A DNA stretch of 64,000 nt from Nocardioides astragali (GTDB taxonomy: Bacteria; Actinomycetota; Actinomycetes; Propionibacteriales; Nocardioidaceae): assembly GCF_024436375.1 (NCBI RefSeq), contig NZ_JAFMZM010000001.1:496001-560000 (forward strand). The letters run 5' to 3'. The notes under the pieces were generated by a model. The model saw nothing but the letters and a program-made list of their open reading frames with translations. It was not told where the DNA came from and searched no databases. The translations under genes and the position numbers were made by a program. Positions 1-8,367 of the stretch are shown here, one piece after another (position 1 is the first letter of the stretch; the number at the start of each line of letters is the position of its first letter).

Positions 1-421
1 GAGGAGACGCGGGGTGCATGGGTACGGGCGGTGACCTGCGTCATGCTCACCCCTCCCGGAGCCCCCCGGAGGCGCCTGTCGTCGAACGTGCTGCGAGCCT
101 AGGAAGCATGCGATGGCGGGGCATGCCGCAAATCAGCGAAAGCCCTGCACACGGGCACCTTTTCGGGGGTGCACAAAGAGTCCTTGAAGAGTTACCCAGT
201 CCGTGGGATGGGCGTCTCGCGGCGTGGCACCTACTCTCGAAGAGGTGCACCATCACTGATTCGCTGTGCTCGTCCTGACCTGTCCTGTTCAGTGTGCGAG
301 CGGTCGCGAGGTCTCCCCACGGTCCGCGACCGCGAGGCGAACCAGTGGCGGCGGTCGAGGTCTCCCCCACCCTCGGCCGCCGCGTACGCTCGTCCACCTC
401 GCCCGAGACGGTTCGAACCCT
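1..421. other. Left-edge intergenic region, no gene recognised
   Basis: No reading frame here has protein-like composition or a convincing start. The region lies downstream of the asparagine-synthetase-like gene on the minus strand. It holds two GC-rich inverted repeats: 300-308 with 325-333 (9-bp stem) and 348-360 with 371-383 (13-bp stem, one mismatch). A TAGGAA motif at 99-104 followed by ATG at 108 could begin a short plus-strand gene, but its codons look random. Whatever gene precedes position 1 is not visible. Confidence 0.4.
348..383 (-). terminator. Hairpin downstream of the asnB-like gene
   Basis: GCGGCGGTCGAGG (348-360) pairs with CCTCGGCCGCCGC (371-383) with one mismatch around a 10-nt loop. 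It sits about 40 nt past the stop codon of the minus-strand gene ending at 422. There is no U-tract, as is common for actinobacterial hairpin terminators. A second 9-bp stem lies just beyond at 300-333. Confidence 0.45.
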
Positions 422-2239
422 CTACGTGGGCGTGGTGGGCCGACTCGTAGCCCGCGCACCCTGGCGGGGGCGTGGCACCGCCGGCGCGGTGCCGAAGAAG
501 CAGTCGTGCCACATCTCGAGGGACATCAGGGTCCAGAGCTGGATCTCCTCGTGGCCACCGCGCTGGTGCCTGTCGACGAGCTCGCGGACCATGGACCGAT
601 CGAGGGTGTGCCCGACCCACGATTCCGCTCCGGTGAGCCGATCGCGCGCAGTGTCGCGCAAACCTGTCCGGAACCAGGAGTCCAGCGGAACCCGGAAGCC
701 GACCTTTCTGCGGTCGGTCACGTCGTCAGGCAGGAGGCGCCGCGCGACCTCCCTCAGCACCCACTTCGTCGACCCCGGGCGCACCTTGACCGACGTCGGC
801 AGCCGGAATGCCAGCTCGACGAGCTGGTGGTCCAGCAGCGGAGGTCGCAGCTCCAGCGAGGCCGCCAGCGACATCCGGTCGCCCCGCTCGAGCAGGTTGT
901 CTGGCAGCCAGTGGCGCAGGTCGTGGCGCAGCATCCGGTCGACCGGGTCGACGCCGAGCGGGGGCGCCGCGCGTCGCTCGGGCGGGGGTGGGCTGCCGAG
1001 CAGTCCCTGCCGCTCGGCTGCGGTGAACGGGGCGCCCTGGCGCCGCTCGATCAGCTCCGCCAGGCCCGAGTGCAGCCGGGCGGGCAGCACGGTGGAGCGC
1101 TCGGCGACGCGCGCGAAGCGGTACTTCGGGTAGCCGGCGAAGAGCTCGTCGCCGCCCTCTCCCGACAGCACCACGCGCACGTGCTCGCGAGCCGCACGCG
1201 CCAGCGCGAACACCGCGATGTCGGAGGGTTCGGAGATGGGCGCGTCTCGGTGCCACGTGAGCCTTGCCCACACGTCCTCGAAGTCGGTGGGTCGCAACAG
1301 CACCTCGTGGTGCTGCGTGCCGATCAGGGTGCTGACTCGCCGCGCCCAGGGGAGCTCGTCATGCGGGTGGTCACCGAAGCCAGCAGAGAACGTGTGCACC
1401 GGCTCGTCGCCGCGCAGCTGCTGCATCTGCGCAACGATCAGGCTGCTGTTCAGCCCGCCCGAGAGGTGCGCCCCCACCGGAACGTCCGCCACGAGCGCGG
1501 CCCGGACCGCCTCGCGTACGCCGTCGCCGACCGCCTCGATCGCGTCACTGGCGCCCCAGGTGCCGGGAGGGTCGCACTCCGGGGGTGCCCAGTAGCGGAC
1601 CTCCTCGAGGTGTCCACCGGGCATGATCGAGACGCGGTGCGCGGGGCGTACCTTCTTCACTCCCTCGAACAGGGTGTCCGGCGCCGCGACGGCCCCGGCG
1701 CCGAGGTAGGCGTCCAGGCTGCGGTGGTCCACCTGCGGGGGTGGGCCGATGGTCAGCAGGGCCTTGACCTCCGAGCCGAACGTGATGCCTCCGGGGATGT
1801 GACGGTAGTAGAGCGGCAGGATCCCGAGGCGGTCGCGCACCAGGTGCGTGGTGCCGGTGCGCAGGTCGTGCGCGACGAGGGCGAACTGGCCTTGCAGCCG
1901 CTCGACGAAGCTGATCCCCTCCAGGGCCAATCCGGCCACCACGACCTCGGTGTCGCCGCGCGTGCGGAACGGATAGTCCAGATGGGCGCGCAGGCTCTCG
2001 TAGTTGACGACACCGCCATCGATGGCGAGCACCCATCGGCCGTCGACCGAGTGCATCGGTTGATGGGAGTTCTCGACATCGATGGTCGGCAGCCTCGTGT
2101 GAGCCAGGCCGATGTCGGGACCCACCCATACAGCGGCTTCGTCGGGCCCGCGGTGGTGCAACAGCTCGGTCATCTCGTGCAACGCGCCCGTCGCGAGCGC
2201 GCTTGGGGAGAACGCGCGTATGCCACCGATCCCGCCCAT
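422..2239 (-). CDS. Asparagine-synthetase-like ligase with altered active-site residues
   Basis: 605 aa with the two-domain AsnB architecture: N-terminal Ntn-type glutaminase fold (about 1-200) and C-terminal ATP-dependent synthetase domain (about 230-580, with SGEGGDELFAGYPKY and RRKVGFRVPLDSWF). AsnB normally begins Met-Cys-Gly-Ile and uses Cys2 as glutaminase nucleophile; here the protein begins MGGIGGI, so Cys2 is Gly. The NGE-IYNY glutamine-site segment is DGGVVNY. The pyrophosphate loop SGGxDSS reads SGGLNSS with Asn264. Start ATG 2239 has GGAGG upstream and aligns with the family N-terminus. It is probably not a glutamine-dependent asparagine synthetase; ammonia use, another amide or lactam ligation as in beta-lactam synthetases and lasso cyclases, or loss of activity are all possible. 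It is the third gene of an apparent operon with a histidine kinase and response regulator, 31 bp after the latter. Confidence 0.8.
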   Translation of the reverse strand: MGGIGGIRAFSPSALATGALHEMTELLHHRGPDEAAVWVGPDIGLAHTRLPTIDVENSHQPMHSVDGRWVLAIDGGVVNYESLRAHLDYPFRTRGDTEVVVAGLALEGISFVERLQGQFALVAHDLRTGTTHLVRDRLGILPLYYRHIPGGITFGSEVKALLTIGPPPQVDHRSLDAYLGAGAVAAPDTLFEGVKKVRPAHRVSIMPGGHLEEVRYWAPPECDPPGTWGASDAIEAVGDGVREAVRAALVADVPVGAHLSGGLNSSLIVAQMQQLRGDEPVHTFSAGFGDHPHDELPWARRVSTLIGTQHHEVLLRPTDFEDVWARLTWHRDAPISEPSDIAVFALARAAREHVRVVLSGEGGDELFAGYPKYRFARVAERSTVLPARLHSGLAELIERRQGAPFTAAERQGLLGSPPPPERRAAPPLGVDPVDRMLRHDLRHWLPDNLLERGDRMSLAASLELRPPLLDHQLVELAFRLPTSVKVRPGSTKWVLREVARRLLPDDVTDRRKVGFRVPLDSWFRTGLRDTARDRLTGAESWVGHTLDRSMVRELVDRHQRGGHEEIQLWTLMSLEMWHDCFFGTAPAVPRPRQGARATSRPTTPT

Positions 2240-2270
2240 CAGCCGCCTCCGCTCCTCCCGCGCAGGGGGT

Positions 2271-2954
2271 TCACGCGCCTTGTCTCCAGCCGGCCTGGTG
2301 GGCCATCCCAACGGCCGCAAGCTGCGACGACACCTCGAGCTTGCTGAGGATCGACTTGACCTGGGTGCGCACCGTGGCTTCGGAGACGACACTTTCCTTC
2401 GAGATGGCGCGCACCGTGCGCCCCTCGATCAGCCCGGCCAGGACCTGCCGTTCGCGAGGCGTGAGCAGGTCGAGGCGGCGACGGAGATCGTCCTGAGCCT
2501 TGCGCTCCCGGGTCCATGCATCGAGCAGGGCCTCCAGCTCCTCCCGCGTCACCACTGGGAGCCCTTGGTGGAGGCGTCGGACGGTGCCGATCGCCTGCTG
2601 CAGTGCGCCGCTCTTCGGCAGCACCTTCCGGGCTCCCAGTCGCATGCACTCGCCCCATCGGCCGACGTCCTGCGAGGCAGTCAGCACCACGACGTTGATG
2701 CCCGCCCTCGCCAAGGGGGGAATCAGGTTCCCACCGTCGCCGAACCGCCCGAGATCGAGGTCGAGGATGACCGTCCGCGGGTTGGCGCGCAGCGCCAGCG
2801 ACCGCAGCGTTGCCATCGAACCCCGCTCCTCGGGCAGCTCGAGGCGGCGTACGTCGTACCCCTCGAGCGACAGGGCGAGCTCGAGCGACTCGGCGAACAG
2901 CATGTGGTCGTCGACGATGAGGACCCGGTAGTCAGCCCGAGCGGAGCCAGGCAT
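2271..2954 (-). CDS. LuxR/NarL-family response regulator
   Basis: 227 aa. N-terminal receiver domain (about 9-125) with acidic pocket VDDH, likely phospho-acceptor Asp65 (VILDLD), the conserved Thr in LTAS and Lys in LPKSG. A short helical linker follows, then a LuxR-type helix-turn-helix (LLTPRERQVLAGLIEGR..ISKESVVSEATVRTQVKSILSKLEV). ATG 2954 is preceded by a strong GGAGG; earlier in-frame starts lie inside the kinase gene. The first 23 bases overlap the end of the kinase gene upstream, so the two are translationally coupled and almost certainly a cognate pair. The asnB-like gene follows in the same direction. Confidence 0.9.
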   Translation of the reverse strand: MPGSARADYRVLIVDDHMLFAESLELALSLEGYDVRRLELPEERGSMATLRSLALRANPRTVILDLDLGRFGDGGNLIPPLARAGINVVVLTASQDVGRWGECMRLGARKVLPKSGALQQAIGTVRRLHQGLPVVTREELEALLDAWTRERKAQDDLRRRLDLLTPRERQVLAGLIEGRTVRAISKESVVSEATVRTQVKSILSKLEVSSQLAAVGMAHQAGWRQGA

Positions 2955-4371
2955 GGTGATCCTCCGACGTCTGCTCGTTCTCGGGGGAGCGGCGCGCTGC
3001 CGGCAGGGAGATGACGAAGGACGAGCCCTGCCCCTGGTTCTCGGCAAGCCTCAGTGAGCCACCCTCCTGGTTCACCAGCCTCTGTGCCAGGTTCAGGCCG
3101 ATCCCCTCGCCCGGGGAGTCGCTGCCGCGCTCGCCCCAGTCGAAGATCTGCGCCTGCTGCTCCTTCGGGATGCCACGGCCGAAGTCCGTGACGCGGATGT
3201 CGATGGTCTGCTCGTCACTGCGCTCGACCTCCACCAGGCTGCTCTCGGTTCCCCCGTGGGTGACGGCGTTGTCCATGAGGATGTTCAGCACCTCGGCGAG
3301 CGAGTCGAACCGCGCCCTCACGACATCCCCGTTGCTGTGGCACTCGACGTGGCGACCCTTGAGCCGCTGCAGGTCGAGGATCAGGGTCAGTGCCTCGTCG
3401 AGGTCGAGGTCGGCGGCGGCGTCGTCCTGCCCGGACAGCAGCCGTTCCATGCGGTCGAGCTCCCGCCGCACCGATGCCCACAGGCGTACGCGCACCTCGG
3501 CGGGCACGTCGGGGCGGTCGATCATCTCCGACCCGCTCACCAGACCCGCCAACGTGCTGCGCAGCTCGTGCAGGCGCTCCCGCTGTGCGCGGGTGCTCAC
3601 GAGTGCCTGCTCCAACGCGTCGACGCGCGCCCGCTCCTCGTCCAGCGCCCGCCGCGTGCTGACCCAGACGAATCCCAGCCAGGCGGCACCGATCGCAGCT
3701 CGAGAGAGGAGCACCACAGGGTCGCCGAGCGTGCCTGCGTCGCCCCAGACGTGGACCAGCAGGCCCCCCGCGGCCACCAGCACCGTAGCAACGATCAGGA
3801 AGCCGACCGGCCGCGACAGCGCCCTCTCCCGGAGCACGAGCGCGGTGACGGTGACGTGAGTTCCCACCAGTACGCCGACCAGCACCTGCATGAGCGGCGA
3901 AGGTGGCGACGACACCGGGAGCTGCAGCACGAGATGACTGGCGGCCACCAGGCCCATGCCCAGCCCGATCGCGAAGCTGTCGTCGACCAGGTGGCTGACG
4001 CGGTGCAGCCCGAGCAGAGGTGCCACGACGATCGCAAGTCCTGCGAGAGCCGCAGCGACGAGCAACCCCGCGCCGACGCGGCCATGTGGAAGCGCGCCTT
4101 GGAGCGCGAGCTGGGTGACCAGCAGGGACTGGGCTGCTATCACCGCCCCGGTTGTCAGGATCCATCGCGTCTTCCGGCCCTCGTGACGTCGCCAGCCAAC
4201 GATGGCCGCGCAAGCGGATCCGGCGACGAAGACTCCGACGACCAGCCCGTCACCCAGCGACGGCGCCGCCGCTCCACCAGATCCGATCCAGGCGAGAGCG
4301 AGGAAGGACACGACCACCGCGATCCCCGTCCCCAGCTTGTGCCATGCGTTAGCCCAGAAAGTTCCGAGCAT
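2932..4371 (-). CDS. Membrane-bound sensor histidine kinase
   Basis: 479 aa. The first 240 residues carry about seven hydrophobic segments with no large extracytoplasmic domain, suggesting a membrane-embedded sensor (MASE-like layout). The cytoplasmic part has a coiled helix, an H-box with His268 in LHELRSTLAG, an N-box (ILMDNAVTHGG), a G1 box (DFGRGIP) and a G2 box (GEGIGLNLAQRLV). It autophosphorylates and should pass phosphate to the regulator encoded immediately downstream, with which it overlaps. ATG 4371 is preceded by GGGGAGGA. The stimulus is unknown. Divergent from the LuxR gene at 4830. Confidence 0.88.
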   Translation of the reverse strand: MLGTFWANAWHKLGTGIAVVVSFLALAWIGSGGAAAPSLGDGLVVGVFVAGSACAAIVGWRRHEGRKTRWILTTGAVIAAQSLLVTQLALQGALPHGRVGAGLLVAAALAGLAIVVAPLLGLHRVSHLVDDSFAIGLGMGLVAASHLVLQLPVSSPPSPLMQVLVGVLVGTHVTVTALVLRERALSRPVGFLIVATVLVAAGGLLVHVWGDAGTLGDPVVLLSRAAIGAAWLGFVWVSTRRALDEERARVDALEQALVSTRAQRERLHELRSTLAGLVSGSEMIDRPDVPAEVRVRLWASVRRELDRMERLLSGQDDAAADLDLDEALTLILDLQRLKGRHVECHSNGDVVRARFDSLAEVLNILMDNAVTHGGTESSLVEVERSDEQTIDIRVTDFGRGIPKEQQAQIFDWGERGSDSPGEGIGLNLAQRLVNQEGGSLRLAENQGQGSSFVISLPAARRSPENEQTSEDHHAWLRSG

Positions 4372-4504
4372 TGCGTCCTCCCCCTGCTGTGCAGTCGTTC
4401 CTTCGCGGTTCCCCTACCGGTCGGCAGCTCTCCCGTGCTGCCGCCCAGGACGAGCCCCTCGGCGTGGAGCGAGGCGCCCGACGTTCGATTGGAGCGCACG
4501 CCCC

Positions 4505-4518
4505 CGTGGTTATCCACG
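4505..4518. promoter_or_regulatory. Inverted repeat, candidate operator
   Basis: CGTGG-TTAT-CCACG, perfect 5-bp arms with a 4-nt spacer. It lies in the 458-bp divergent region (4372-4829) between the kinase operon and the LuxR-type gene, 134 bp upstream of the kinase start. No coding sequence was seen in that region. Confidence 0.4.
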
Positions 4519-4527
4519 AGTCTGCGC

Positions 4528-4551
4528 CGCATACCGAGAATGTGGTATGCG
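4528..4551. promoter_or_regulatory. Inverted repeat CGCATACC-N8-GGTATGCG, candidate operator
   Basis: Perfect 8-bp arms (4528-4535 and 4544-4551) with an 8-nt spacer, 10 bp from the smaller inverted repeat at 4505-4518. The size and dyad symmetry fit a dimeric regulator such as either neighbouring LuxR-family protein. It sits closer to the minus-strand kinase operon than to the plus-strand regulator gene. Confidence 0.5.
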
Positions 4552-4829
4552 CGGTCTGGTCCGCCTTGTTCATGGATGCTTCTTTTCTGGTCAAGCCCCC
4601 CCGCAGAGATCCGTCAGCGCCGCACTACTGCGCGTACGGACGCGTTCAGAACCCATCCCTGAGGAGGTGTCCCGCGGCGGCTCGGAACCGCAGCTGCGCC
4701 GGATCGTCAGGACCTCGTTGACGGAACAGCGCGCGTCTCCCCAATTCGGTGCACGTGGGCCTTTCCTGAGGGGGTCCGCAGCGGCGACGGGGCAGAGTTG
4801 GCCCGATGCCCGACGCAAGGAGGAGGGAT

Positions 4830-5597
4830 GTGCGGAGCACTCGGGACCGCATGCCGCCACCACGGACGTGGGCGGACCCCATGACCACGTGGGTCGTCTC
4901 GCCCCAGCTGCTGGTCGCCCAAGCGGTGACCGCGGCGCTCACCTCGGCGGGCGCGCGCGTCGAGCTTCGCGCGTGGGAGACGGTCGTGGAGGACGCGCAG
5001 GCCAGCAAGGACCGGTCCGGGACGCAGCACGTCGTGGCCGTGTTCGACGACCTCGACAGCCTGACGGTCGTGGAGGAGGTCCGCAGGCTGGTCTCGGTGG
5101 GCGACGTGCGGGTGGCCGTCGTGGTCCAGGGCCCGGTGGCGCTGTGGTGGGGGAAGCTGTTGGAGGGCAGCGCGGTCGACCTGGTCACCACGACGACCTC
5201 GATCACCCAGCTCGTCGAGGTCGTGGACCGGCTCACAGCGGGTGACCTCTTGATGGAACCTGAGAAACGGATCGCGGTGAGAACGGCTTGGCTACGGGCC
5301 CTTGACAACCGACGACAGCTCATTGCACAGATGCGGACCCTGACGCCTCAGCAGCTGCGCGTCCTCGAGCTCCTCGCTGCCGGGCACCGGTCGGGGGAGG
5401 TCGCCGACGTGCTGGGCGTGACCGTCGCCACGGTGCGCAGCCACGTCAAGGCGTTGCGTGCCAAGCTCGGCGCCAAGACCCAGCTCGAGGCGGTGGCCAT
5501 GCTCCGCGGGGTCTACGAGTTCGACGACGGCCCGGACCTCGTGCCGCGCCCCCGGCAGTCGCTGCCTGGCACGGAGGGGAGCAACAGGCGTCGATAG
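4830..5597 (+). CDS. LuxR-family transcriptional regulator with degenerate receiver-like domain
   Basis: 255 aa from GTG 4830, chosen because AAGGAGG lies 6 nt upstream; a downstream ATG at 4881 would remove 17 poorly conserved residues. The N-terminal half (WVVSPQLLVAQAVTAALTSA..) has a receiver-like alternation of strands and helices but lacks the usual acidic pair and clear phospho-acceptor. The C-terminus is a LuxR helix-turn-helix (LTPQQLRVLELLAAGHRSGEVADVLGVTVATVRSHVKALRAKLG). It is probably regulated by something other than phosphorylation. It faces the kinase/response-regulator operon across a region with two inverted repeats. cysQ follows 9 bp later but has its own promoter. Confidence 0.8.
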   Translation: MRSTRDRMPPPRTWADPMTTWVVSPQLLVAQAVTAALTSAGARVELRAWETVVEDAQASKDRSGTQHVVAVFDDLDSLTVVEEVRRLVSVGDVRVAVVVQGPVALWWGKLLEGSAVDLVTTTTSITQLVEVVDRLTAGDLLMEPEKRIAVRTAWLRALDNRRQLIAQMRTLTPQQLRVLELLAAGHRSGEVADVLGVTVATVRSHVKALRAKLGAKTQLEAVAMLRGVYEFDDGPDLVPRPRQSLPGTEGSNRRR

Positions 5598-5600
5598 GCT
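5595..5600 (+). promoter_or_regulatory. -10 element for leaderless cysQ transcript
   Basis: TAGGCT lies 6 nt before ATG 5607, with no Shine-Dalgarno between. This TAnnnT-N6/7-start arrangement is typical of actinobacterial leaderless mRNAs. Confidence 0.5.
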
Positions 5601-5606
5601 GCCGCC

Positions 5607-6377
5607 ATGATCGATCCCACAACGCTCGACGACCACGCCTTTGCCGTCTGGGCCGCCGAGCGCGCCGGAACGGTGCTGCTCGACGTACGCGCCGGCGCCG
5701 CGGCCCGCGGCCTCGAGGGCCGGGCGCTCAAGGACGCCGGGGACGCCGCCGCGCAGGCCGAGCTCGACCGGGTCCTGACCGAGCACCGGCCCGAGGACGC
5801 GGTCCTCTCCGAGGAGGTGGCCGACGACAAGTCGCGCCTCACCGCCCGGCGGGTGTGGATCATCGACCCCCTCGACGGCACCCGCGAGTTCTCCGAGCCG
5901 CCCCGCGACGACTGGGCGGTCCACGTCGCGCTCTGGGAGGACGGCGACCTCGTGGCCGGCGCCGTCGCGCAGCCGGCGCTGGGCGAGACCTTCGCCACCG
6001 GTCGCCCGAGCGTGGTGCCGCCCCGCACCTCCGAGCGTCCTCGCATCGCCGTCTCGCGCACCCGTCCGCCCGCCTTCGTCGAGGCTCTCGCGGCCGAGCT
6101 CGACGCCGAGCTCGTGCCGATGGGCAGCGCCGGCGTGAAGGTGATGAGCGTGGTGCGCGACGTCGCCGACGCCTACGTCCATGCTGGCGGGCAGTACCAG
6201 TGGGACAACGCCGCCCCGGTCGCGGTCGCCCGCGCCGCCGGCCTGCACTGCAGCCGCGTCGACGGCTCGCCGCTGGTCTACAACGCGGACGACACCTCCT
6301 TGCCCGACCTGATCGTGTGCCGCCCCGAGCTGGCCGAGCAGATCGTCGACTTCGTACGCCGCCACGGAACGGAGTGA
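5607..6377 (+). CDS. cysQ: 3'(2'),5'-bisphosphate nucleotidase CysQ (inositol monophosphatase family)
   Basis: 256 aa. Members remove the 3'-phosphate from PAP/PAPS, recycling by-products of sulfate assimilation, and some act on inositol phosphates. Metal-binding motifs of the family are present: Glu69-Glu70 (LSEEVADD), the signature IIDPLDGTREF at about 85-95, and the C-terminal QWDNAAPVAVARAAG box. The length is normal. The TREFSE wording after DPLDG is typical of CysQ rather than SuhB. The start ATG follows a -10 box by only 6 nt. The VOC gene follows 7 bp after the stop and may be cotranscribed. Confidence 0.88.
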   Translation: MIDPTTLDDHAFAVWAAERAGTVLLDVRAGAAARGLEGRALKDAGDAAAQAELDRVLTEHRPEDAVLSEEVADDKSRLTARRVWIIDPLDGTREFSEPPRDDWAVHVALWEDGDLVAGAVAQPALGETFATGRPSVVPPRTSERPRIAVSRTRPPAFVEALAAELDAELVPMGSAGVKVMSVVRDVADAYVHAGGQYQWDNAAPVAVARAAGLHCSRVDGSPLVYNADDTSLPDLIVCRPELAEQIVDFVRRHGTE

Positions 6378-6384
6378 CCTCGTC

Positions 6385-6798
6385 ATGACCTCCTTCGTCT
6401 CGCACACCACCGTCGACTCCCGCAACGCCTACGAGCTCTCCGAGTGGTGGAAGGCGCTGCTGGGCTACGTCGACGTCGAGGGTGATCCCAACCTGCCTGG
6501 CCACGAGGAGTGCATGATCCTCGACCCCGACAACGGGCACAGCATCCTGTTCATCGAGGTCCCCGACGCGGAGCTGCCGCCCAAGCGGATCCACTTCGAC
6601 CTGCGGCCCCGCGAGGGCAACCGGGACGAGGAGGTCGAGCGGGTGCGGGCGCTCGGCGCGCGCGAGGTCGCCGACCAGCGGGGCAAGTACGGCCCGGGCA
6701 CCGGCTGGGTCGTCTTCGAGGACCCCGAGGGCAACCAGTTCTGCATCCTGCGCTCGCAGACGGAGGTGGACGCCGCTCCGCCCCCGCCTGCTGGTTGA
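6385..6798 (+). CDS. VOC (glyoxalase/dioxygenase fold) family protein
   Basis: 137 aa. Single VOC domain with the paired beta-alpha-beta-beta-beta motifs: an early ELSEWWKALLGY helix-strand and a closing GWVVFEDPEGNQFCILRS strand that carries the usual metal-side Glu region. Substrate cannot be told from sequence; many such actinobacterial proteins lack full metal ligands. Convergent with the M28 peptidase gene, whose stop lies 8 bp away. One of four VOC proteins in this window. Confidence 0.78.
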   Translation: MTSFVSHTTVDSRNAYELSEWWKALLGYVDVEGDPNLPGHEECMILDPDNGHSILFIEVPDAELPPKRIHFDLRPREGNRDEEVERVRALGAREVADQRGKYGPGTGWVVFEDPEGNQFCILRSQTEVDAAPPPPAG

Positions 6799-6806
6799 GC
6801 AGGGCG

Positions 6807-8324
6807 TCAGAACGCCAGGGCGTACGCCGCGCAGCCGATCATCTCCATGCTGACCGTCAACCGGTCCATGCTGATGTTCTTCTCGATGGTGTCCTCGGGC
6901 GAGTGGTAGGGCGGCTCGAGCAGCGCCGGGGTCGCCTCGCCACGCCAGGAGAAGTTGGCCGACGCGATGCCCTTCTCCTGGAAGGACTGGTGGTCGCTGG
7001 CGCCGCGCTGGGTCACGGCTGAGATGTGCGGGTCGTAGCCCAACCGGGTCGCCGCCGCCGCGATCTGGTCGGTGGTGGCGTTGCTGGTGCCCGAGAACGA
7101 GAGCAGCCAGTAGCGGGTGGCGGGACTCCAGCTCGTGCCCACCATGTCGTTCTGGAAGACGCCGCGGATGCGGTCGCGGTCGGGCTGAGGCAGCTGCCCG
7201 ACATGGTGGCGGGAGCCGATGAGTCCCTGCTCCTCGGAGCCCCAGAGCGCGAACCTGATGGTGGCCTCGGGCTTGGGGAGGTTCCTCAGGACCCGTGCGA
7301 GCTCGAGGGTGAGCACCGTGCCGGACCCGTCGTCGTTCGCGCCGGGTGCACCGATCACCGAGTCGTAGTGGCCCGAGATGTAGACCACCGGGCCCGCGAC
7401 ACCCGACCGGCCCGGCACGTCGGCGAACACGTTGTTGCTGGTCAACCCGCGGTGCGAGGTGGTGGCGACGGTGAGGCGCAGCTTCCGGACAGCGAGGTCC
7501 TCACGCAGCAGCCGCTTCTGCACCTGCGCGACGCCGAGCACGGGGATCGTCGCGACGGGCGTCCACGGCGGCGGCGTCGTCCCGGTCGTCGGCACCAGCC
7601 GCAGGGAGGCGGCCGACGCGCGGCGGGGATACTCCAGGTCGGCCGGCAGCAGCACGACGGCGGCCGCTCCGCGTCGCTGGGCTTCGAGGACGAAGGCGGC
7701 CCGCAGGTTGACCCGCGTGGGTGCGTCGGGGTCCTGGGCGTCGTCGGCGAGCACCACGGCACCGGTGATCGCGTCGACGGGCCACACGGGAGCCGTCGCC
7801 GCCTTGACGTCGACCACCCGGCCGGTGACGGTCCCGTCGAGCCCGGCGTCGGGCGAGGCCCCCGCCTGCCAGCAGATGTCGTCGGGCAGCTGGCCGTCGG
7901 GGTCACCGAGGTCGGCGAGGAACTTGTCGGCGACGGGGAACGGCTCGAGCCGTACGTTGCTGCACCCGGCGCTGCGGAAGGACGTGAGGGCGAACTCGGC
8001 GGCCGCCTTCTCCGAGGCAGTGCCGCCGATGCGCGGGCCGATCCGCTCGGAGAGCACCCGGAGGTCCGCGAGCGCGCGGGCCGGCCGGATGCCGCGCACC
8101 ACCGCCTGGTCGCGCAGGTCGAGCGCGGGGGCCCGGAGGGCTCCCGGCCGGGTGGCGTCGGCGGCCCAGGCGGGCTGCCCGGCTGCGACGAGGGCGACGC
8201 CTCCGGCGGCGCCGGCGAGGAGGCCGCGGCGGCTGAGGGCGGCACGCTCGATCTGGCTGGCCCGGCTGGTCCGGCTGGTCTGGGTGGGCAGGGCGGACCG
8301 GTTTGATCCCGAGAAGTGGCTCAT
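6807..8324 (-). CDS. Tat-exported M28-family zinc aminopeptidase
   Basis: 505 aa. A twin-arginine signal (LSRRGLLAGAAGGVALVAAG, residues 30-49) ends near PAWAADA, so the enzyme is folded before export. A PA-type insert (about 150-270) precedes the M28 peptidase domain. Metal ligands are visible: His319-Asp321 (GHYDS), Asp331/332 (GANDDGSG), catalytic Glu364-Glu365 (GSEEQG), a later NDMVG Asp and a YHSPEDT His. It likely removes N-terminal residues from extracellular peptides. ATG 8324 is preceded 8 nt upstream by TAGGTT, so the transcript may be leaderless. Confidence 0.88.
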   Translation of the reverse strand: MSHFSGSNRSALPTQTSRTSRASQIERAALSRRGLLAGAAGGVALVAAGQPAWAADATRPGALRAPALDLRDQAVVRGIRPARALADLRVLSERIGPRIGGTASEKAAAEFALTSFRSAGCSNVRLEPFPVADKFLADLGDPDGQLPDDICWQAGASPDAGLDGTVTGRVVDVKAATAPVWPVDAITGAVVLADDAQDPDAPTRVNLRAAFVLEAQRRGAAAVVLLPADLEYPRRASAASLRLVPTTGTTPPPWTPVATIPVLGVAQVQKRLLREDLAVRKLRLTVATTSHRGLTSNNVFADVPGRSGVAGPVVYISGHYDSVIGAPGANDDGSGTVLTLELARVLRNLPKPEATIRFALWGSEEQGLIGSRHHVGQLPQPDRDRIRGVFQNDMVGTSWSPATRYWLLSFSGTSNATTDQIAAAATRLGYDPHISAVTQRGASDHQSFQEKGIASANFSWRGEATPALLEPPYHSPEDTIEKNISMDRLTVSMEMIGCAAYALAF

Positions 8325-8367
8325 GCCAGCCGAACCTATGTGTCCGACAGTCGAACGGTAAAGAGCC

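Noticed and set aside
140..260. Possible riboswitch in the left-edge region
   Set aside because: Some short repeats are present, but no conserved riboswitch core was recognised and there is no downstream start on either strand.
405..425. GGTTCGAACCC resembling a tRNA T-arm
   Set aside because: The flanking bases cannot form the 5-bp stem and no acceptor or anticodon arms lie upstream.
266..2347. Long plus-strand frame (693 codons) opposite the asnB-like gene
   Set aside because: High-GC antisense shadow: composition is Arg/Gly/Val-rich with no motifs, while the minus strand gives clear AsnB motifs. The same applies to the long antisense frames opposite mfd, cbs, the ABC1 kinase and the subtilase.
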